DNA of 10,138 nt from Desulfobacterales bacterium (GTDB lineage Bacteria > Desulfobacterota > Desulfobacteria > Desulfobacterales > 4be13): NCBI GenBank assembly GCA_029940115.1, contig JAOZRQ010000225.1, positions 1 to 10,138 on the forward strand, read 5' to 3'. Of this stretch, positions 7,592 through 10,138 are shown piece after piece. Numbering within the stretch: position 1 is the stretch's first letter; each line of letters starts with the position of its first letter. Below the pieces are notes generated by a model. It did no database searches and was not told the origin of the DNA. It saw nothing but the letters and a program-made list of their open reading frames with translations. Both the position numbers and the translations under genes were made by a program.

Positions 7592-7596
7592 CCTCC
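7592..7596 (-). promoter_or_regulatory. Ribosome binding site for the STN gene
   Basis: GGAGG on the minus strand lies six bases before the ATG at 7585. It supports this start over the in-frame ATG at residue 11, which would leave a shorter but still plausible signal peptide. Confidence 0.75.
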
Positions 7597-7602
7597 AAGA
7601 AA

Positions 7603-7663
7603 CGTGATGCGTGAGAGGTGAAGCGTGAGGCGTGATGCGTGAGACGTGAAGCGTGAGGCGTGA
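7603..7663. repeat. 7-bp repeat array with 28-bp higher-order period
   Basis: The units read CGTGATG, CGTGAGA, GGTGAAG, CGTGAGG, then the same four again with one base changed (CGTGAAG for GGTGAAG), then a partial CGTGA. This is a 28-bp unit duplicated at 27/28 identity and built from four 7-bp units. It starts 6 bp upstream of the ribosome binding site of the STN gene, so it would lie in the 5' leader or the promoter. A shorter array of the same heptamer lies in front of the GmhA fusion gene. Confidence 0.9.
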
Positions 7664-7848
7664 CTGATTCTACGGTTTTTGTGGTTGTACATGATTTCAG
7701 ACCGTTGCGATCCTGAAAATCAGTCTGCTGATTATAACGCTTTTCGGGGAGGCCGCTCTGTCCGTGAACGTGAACTTGAACATTCATTTGCAGGCAAGTT
7801 CAAGCATAAGTCCAGGTTCAAGTATAAGTTCAAGTTCAAGTTCAACCC

Positions 7849-8006
7849 AAATTGAGCGATTCCTGTCAGAAAAACTGGCTGAACGTATGGCATCCAAGAC
7901 TTTGCCCGTCCCAGGATTTCCACCCAATGGGTGAAAACCTGAAAATCGCCGAGACCTGACATCGTGGGACAAGAATCATGTTCAGGCCAAAAGAATCGCT
8001 CAATTT
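7849..8006. mobile_element. 158-bp MITE-like element, copy 1
   Basis: AAATTGAGCGATTC at 7849-7862 and its exact reverse complement GAATCGCTCAATTT at 7993-8006 bound a 158-bp unit. A central imperfect hairpin surrounds CACCCAATGGGTG near 7922-7934. A second unit of exactly the same length and with the same ends lies at 9975-10132. The TIR, internal hairpin, short length and lack of a transposase gene fit a miniature inverted-repeat element. Outside the 14-bp core the ends extend imperfectly as ACCY. The element sits within TTCAAG tracts, and no clear target-site duplication is visible. Confidence 0.75.
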
Positions 8007-8050
8007 AGGTTCAAGTATAAGTTCAAGTTCAAGTATAAGTTCAAGTTCAA

Positions 8051-8083
8051 GTTCACGGGCTCCCCTAAATCCGTTATAATCAG
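8051..8083 (+). repeat. TATAAT-ended module, copy B
   Basis: GTTCACGGGCTCCCC, TAAATCCG and TTATAATCAG are nearly identical to the module at 4355-4388, differing by one missing base. TTCACG and TATAAT are 17 bp apart, a normal promoter spacing, but the module faces the plus strand, where no gene follows. It is best read as the right end of the composite block at 7728-8083. Confidence 0.75.
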
Positions 8084-8163
8084 TCAGTCTGAAAAACAGC
8101 CTGCCGGAATATGCCCAGAAAAAACAACCTTCACAAACCGCGGATAAACGCGGATGAGCCTGG

Positions 8164-8257
8164 ACTCTGTTCAACAGGCAGGCCGTCTGCGTTCATGATC
8201 CCGCACTCTGCTCAACACGCAGGCCGTCTGCGTTCATCTGCGTTCATCTGCGGTTCA
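8164..8257. repeat. 33-bp direct repeat and 10-bp tandem repeat
   Basis: A 33-bp unit starting ACTCTG and ending GCGTTCAT occurs at 8164-8196 and 8205-8237 with two differences (31/33). From 8227 the 10-bp word TCTGCGTTCA repeats three times, the last with an extra G. The block lies 29 bp past the stop of the GmhA fusion gene. It has no hairpin of the kind expected for a terminator. Confidence 0.85.
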
Positions 8258-8285
8258 TAATGGGAAATCATCACTCCTCTATCCC

Positions 8286-9902
8286 TCACTTCTCACTCGC
8301 CTCAATCACTCCTGCCGCGATCAACGGCAGCATGATTTCGTGATGCCCCACAAGGTTGTATCCTTTTCCGCCTTCGAGAGTGGGCCGGGTGACCACGTTG
8401 GTCATGGGTCGGTAATGGCGGATGAAATCCATGTTCACCGTGGTGAAGTGCCTCACTTCATGCCCCAGGTTGCGGACAAGGGTGAGCGCCTTGAGAAAGA
8501 CTTCGGGCAGCAGCACCGCGGACCCCACATTCAGATAAACGCCGCTCTCCAACGTGGCCACTGCGGAGGCGAATATCCGGAAATCCCTGTGGCTTGCCGC
8601 GCCGGCCGCTTCTGGGTCAAACCCGGGATGGATGTGGATGATGTCGGTTCCGATGGCCATATGAACCGTCACGGGGATGCCGAGGCGGGCCCCTGCGGCG
8701 AGGATGCTTTTCTCCATGAAGGGCAGATTCTTCTCGATGAGGGAGAGACCCACCGCGTGGCCTAGTCCAAGGGATTCCCGCCCGGCCTTCCTGATCGCCT
8801 CGCTTAAAAACTCGCCCGTCTCGCGGGCCATGCCGAATGTGCCGTCTCCGAGGGATGCAGCCACATCCTCCGAGGTCATGCCGGTCATGGCCAACTCGAA
8901 ATCATGGATGATCCCCGCGCCGTTCAGCGCCACAGCCGTGAGAATGCCCCGCTCCATCAGATCAATGACAATCGGATTCAACCCGACCTTGATCACATGT
9001 GCGCCCATGGCAAGCATGACGGTTTTCCGCTCTTCAACAGCCGCCGCGATGGAGGCGATGACCGCCTTGATATCCGTCGCGGCAAGAATATCCGGAAGAG
9101 ACCCGAGAAAGTCTTTGAATCGTCCCCCTATCTTCCAAGGATAGGCGAAATCATCCGCACAGACCTTGCTCTCCCGCTCTGAAAGGGAATAGGTCTTCAA
9201 AGGGGCCAAGTCAATCGGTTCAAAAGGCATCTTCCCGTGCCTCAGTCCCTGCCCCAGCCCTTCTTGCCCCAGCCCGATGTCGGGCACGGGCACGGGCTGG
9301 GGCACGGGCTGCTGGGGCACGGGCTGCTGGGGCACGGGAAACAAAATTCTTTCGATCAGATCACACAGGATATGGCCCAGAGTGATATGCGTCTCCTGAA
9401 TTCTTGCTGTGGTCTCTGACTCCACTGCGAAAACCATATCCGCACATTCGGCGAGCTTCCCTCCCCGGCCTGAAAAGCCGATGGTGAATAGGTCCATCTC
9501 TCTGGCCGCCTCAATGGCTCTGATGACATTGGGTGAATTCCCACTGGTGCTGATGCCGATGGCCATGTCATCCTTCCGGCCCAGCGCGATGATCTGTTTC
9601 GAGAATATCTCATCAAAATGATAGTCATTGGCGATGCTTGTGATCACGGAGGTGTCTGTGGTCAGGGCCATGGCCGGGAGGGGGCGGCGCTCGATCTGAA
9701 ACCGGTTGATGAACTCCGCGGCAATATGCTGGGCATCGGCCGCGCTGCCGCCGTTGCCGAAGATGAGGATCTTATGGCCTGACACAATGGATGCCGCGAC
9801 CCTGTCCGCGGCATCAACGATACGATCCGCATTCTTTTTCACAAATGCTTCTTTGACCTTGACGCTTTCGTCAAGGATTTTCATAACGATCTCTTTCATC
9901 AT
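8286..9902 (-). CDS. gmhA: GmhA sedoheptulose-7-P isomerase fused to DHS-like domain
   Basis: This encodes 538 residues in two parts. Residues 1-188 are a complete GmhA: the SIS fold with GNGGSAADAQHIAAEFINRF at 49-68 including E63, ALTTDTSVITSIANDYHFDE at 79-98, ISTSGNSPN at 117-125, and Q169 and H172 in QETHI. GmhA converts sedoheptulose 7-phosphate to D-glycero-D-manno-heptose 7-phosphate for lipopolysaccharide core. Residues 225-538 resemble the deoxyhypusine-synthase-like NAD-binding superfamily (MGAHVIKVGLNPIVIDLMER, NGAGIIHDFE, HPGFDPEAAGA, NVGSAVLLPEVFLKA). I do not see a clear deoxyhypusine synthase lysine motif, so its reaction is unknown. Residues 189-224 are a Pro/Gln/Val then Gly/Leu-rich linker encoded by repeats. 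The second part begins KMPFEPID, so its Met225 may be the former start of a separate gene. GmhA normally ends near residue 190. ATG at 9899 has better spacing (seven bases) from AGGA than 9902. Confidence 0.85.
   Translation of the reverse strand: MMKEIVMKILDESVKVKEAFVKKNADRIVDAADRVAASIVSGHKILIFGNGGSAADAQHIAAEFINRFQIERRPLPAMALTTDTSVITSIANDYHFDEIFSKQIIALGRKDDMAIGISTSGNSPNVIRAIEAAREMDLFTIGFSGRGGKLAECADMVFAVESETTARIQETHITLGHILCDLIERILFPVPQQPVPQQPVPQPVPVPDIGLGQEGLGQGLRHGKMPFEPIDLAPLKTYSLSERESKVCADDFAYPWKIGGRFKDFLGSLPDILAATDIKAVIASIAAAVEERKTVMLAMGAHVIKVGLNPIVIDLMERGILTAVALNGAGIIHDFELAMTGMTSEDVAASLGDGTFGMARETGEFLSEAIRKAGRESLGLGHAVGLSLIEKNLPFMEKSILAAGARLGIPVTVHMAIGTDIIHIHPGFDPEAAGAASHRDFRIFASAVATLESGVYLNVGSAVLLPEVFLKALTLVRNLGHEVRHFTTVNMDFIRHYRPMTNVVTRPTLEGGKGYNLVGHHEIMLPLIAAGVIEASEK
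9231..9338 (-). repeat. Repeat-encoded linker inside the GmhA fusion
   Basis: This DNA codes for linker residues 189-224. On the plus strand it holds a 15-bp unit, GGGCTGCTGGGGCAC, in tandem near 9306-9335. It also has an inverted repeat of GCCCCAGCCC (9266-9275) with GGGCTGGGGC (9294-9303), and a nested CCCG/CGGG pair at 9273-9284. Its GC content is far above the flanking coding DNA, and it has no counterpart in the GmhA family. It looks like an intergenic repeat that became coding. Confidence 0.75.
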
Positions 9903-9906
9903 TCAG

Positions 9907-9910
9907 TCCT
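9907..9910 (-). promoter_or_regulatory. Weak ribosome binding site for the GmhA fusion
   Basis: AGGA on the minus strand lies four bases from the ATG at 9902 and seven from the ATG at 9899. The longer spacing favours the second ATG, giving MKEIVMKIL, which fits GmhA N-termini. Confidence 0.45.
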
Positions 9911-9926
9911 ATCTGTAAAGCTGAAG

Positions 9927-9954
9927 CGTGAGGCGTGAAACGTGAGGCGTGAAA
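9927..9954. repeat. 7-bp repeat array (CGTGAGG/CGTGAAA) x4 before gmhA fusion
   Basis: Four units alternate CGTGAGG and CGTGAAA, giving a 14-bp higher-order period. The array ends 24 bp upstream of the GmhA fusion start codon, beyond its ribosome binding site. It belongs to the same family as the array in front of the STN gene at 7603-7663. Confidence 0.85.
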
Positions 9955-9974
9955 CGTAGAAGGTGTTTGAACCT

Positions 9975-10132
9975 AAATTGAGCGATTCTTGTCAGCAAAA
10001 CTGGCTGATGTTCTGACATTGAAGGGTTTGCCCATTTCAGGGCTTTCACCCAATGGGTGAAAGCCCGAAAATCGCCGAACCCCTGGAATTGCAGGGAAGG
10101 AATCATGTTCAGGCCAAAGAATCGCTCAATTT
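9975..10132. mobile_element. 158-bp MITE-like element, copy 2
   Basis: AAATTGAGCGATTC at 9975-9988 and GAATCGCTCAATTT at 10119-10132 bound a unit of exactly the same length and orientation as copy 1. The central hairpin is clean here: GGGCTTTCACCC and GGGTGAAAGCCC around AAT, with an outer TTTC/GAAA continuation after a bulge. The ends are identical to copy 1, while the middle has many differences. On the minus strand both copies read FTHWV and QPV-LT-IAQF in frame, but there is no ribosome site. Confidence 0.75.
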
Positions 10133-10138
10133 GGGTTG

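Larger units (their letters stand above)
7728..8083. repeat. Composite repeat block with CTGATTATAACG / CGTTATAATCAG ends
   Basis: The left end reads CTGATTATAACG at 7728-7739, then a CGGGGAGG stretch, then GTGAACTTGAAC. The right end is the reverse-complement design: a TTCAAG tract, GTTCACGGGCTCCCC, TAAATCCGTTATAATCAG, ending at 8083. Between them lie TTCAAG/TATAAG tracts at 7799-7845 and 8010-8051, with the 158-bp element in the middle. Both ends therefore carry an outward-pointing TATAAT. The right-end spacing from TTCACG to TATAAT is 17 bp; the left end lacks a good -35 hexamer. The left-end TATAAT points toward the STN gene about 145 bp away. Confidence 0.7.
7664..8285. other. Repeat-rich intergenic region, no gene seen
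   Basis: More than 600 bp separate the heptamer array from the GmhA fusion stop. Nearly all of it is assigned to repeats listed separately: an inverted TATAAT-ended module (7728-7779), two TTCAAG tracts, the 158-bp element, a plus-strand module and two direct repeats. At 8137-8159 there is a short CCGCGGATAAACGCGGAT-type stretch. Open frames here translate to runs such as LNLNLNL and are products of the TTCAAG tracts, not genes. Confidence 0.65.

Noticed and set aside
7732..8174. Short minus-strand frames reading LNLNLNL and FTHWV
   Set aside because: These translate TTCAAG tracts and the 158-bp element. They have no ribosome binding site, and the second copy of the element differs through most of the middle.

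Overview
All five genes I can support lie on the minus strand, each as a separate unit with long, repeat-packed intergenic DNA around it. The window looks like a chromosome segment of a large-genome Gram-negative bacterium. Signal peptides, a secretin/TonB-type N-terminal domain, a heptose-pathway isomerase (GmhA) and dockerin-like C-termini fit the Desulfobacterota. From memory, the TTCAAG, CGTGARR and CCGCGGATAAACGCGGAT repeats remind me of filamentous or multicellular Desulfobacterales such as Desulfonema; this is an inference I cannot check here.

Layout from left to right: 1-104 is an 8-bp tandem array (CAGAAACY x13). 106-139 is a strong hairpin terminator. 216-3869 (minus) encodes a secreted protein of about 1217 residues made almost entirely of roughly 80 short repeats, consensus (D/E)(I/F)xxTM(N/D)PMDxxC, ending in a half-dockerin-like motif. 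3870-4583 is intergenic with REP-like palindromes and a TTCAAG tract. 4584-5207 (minus) encodes a coiled-coil PD-(D/E)XK nuclease-fold protein. 5261-5312 is a nested palindrome. 5343-6446 (minus) encodes a secreted Fn3-like/TIG/PKD-like protein with a C-terminal dockerin. 6588-6654 holds a 25-bp perfect inverted repeat. 6659-7585 (minus) encodes an exported STN-domain plus coiled-coil protein. 7603-8257 is a dense mosaic of repeats containing a 158-bp element with terminal inverted repeats. 8286-9902 (minus) encodes an apparent fusion of GmhA with a deoxyhypusine-synthase-like domain, joined by a repeat-encoded Pro/Gln/Val linker. A second 158-bp element closes the window at 9975-10132.

The genes do not form an obvious pathway. 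Two of them (216-3869 and 5343-6446) share an export signal and a related C-terminal Ca-loop motif, so they may use the same surface or extracellular assembly route. The GmhA half would make sedoheptulose-7-phosphate into heptose phosphate for lipopolysaccharide. The most unusual item is the Cys/Met repeat protein, which I cannot assign to any known family. The second most unusual is the way short repeat families sit in gene 5' regions, between genes, and even inside the GmhA fusion reading frame.
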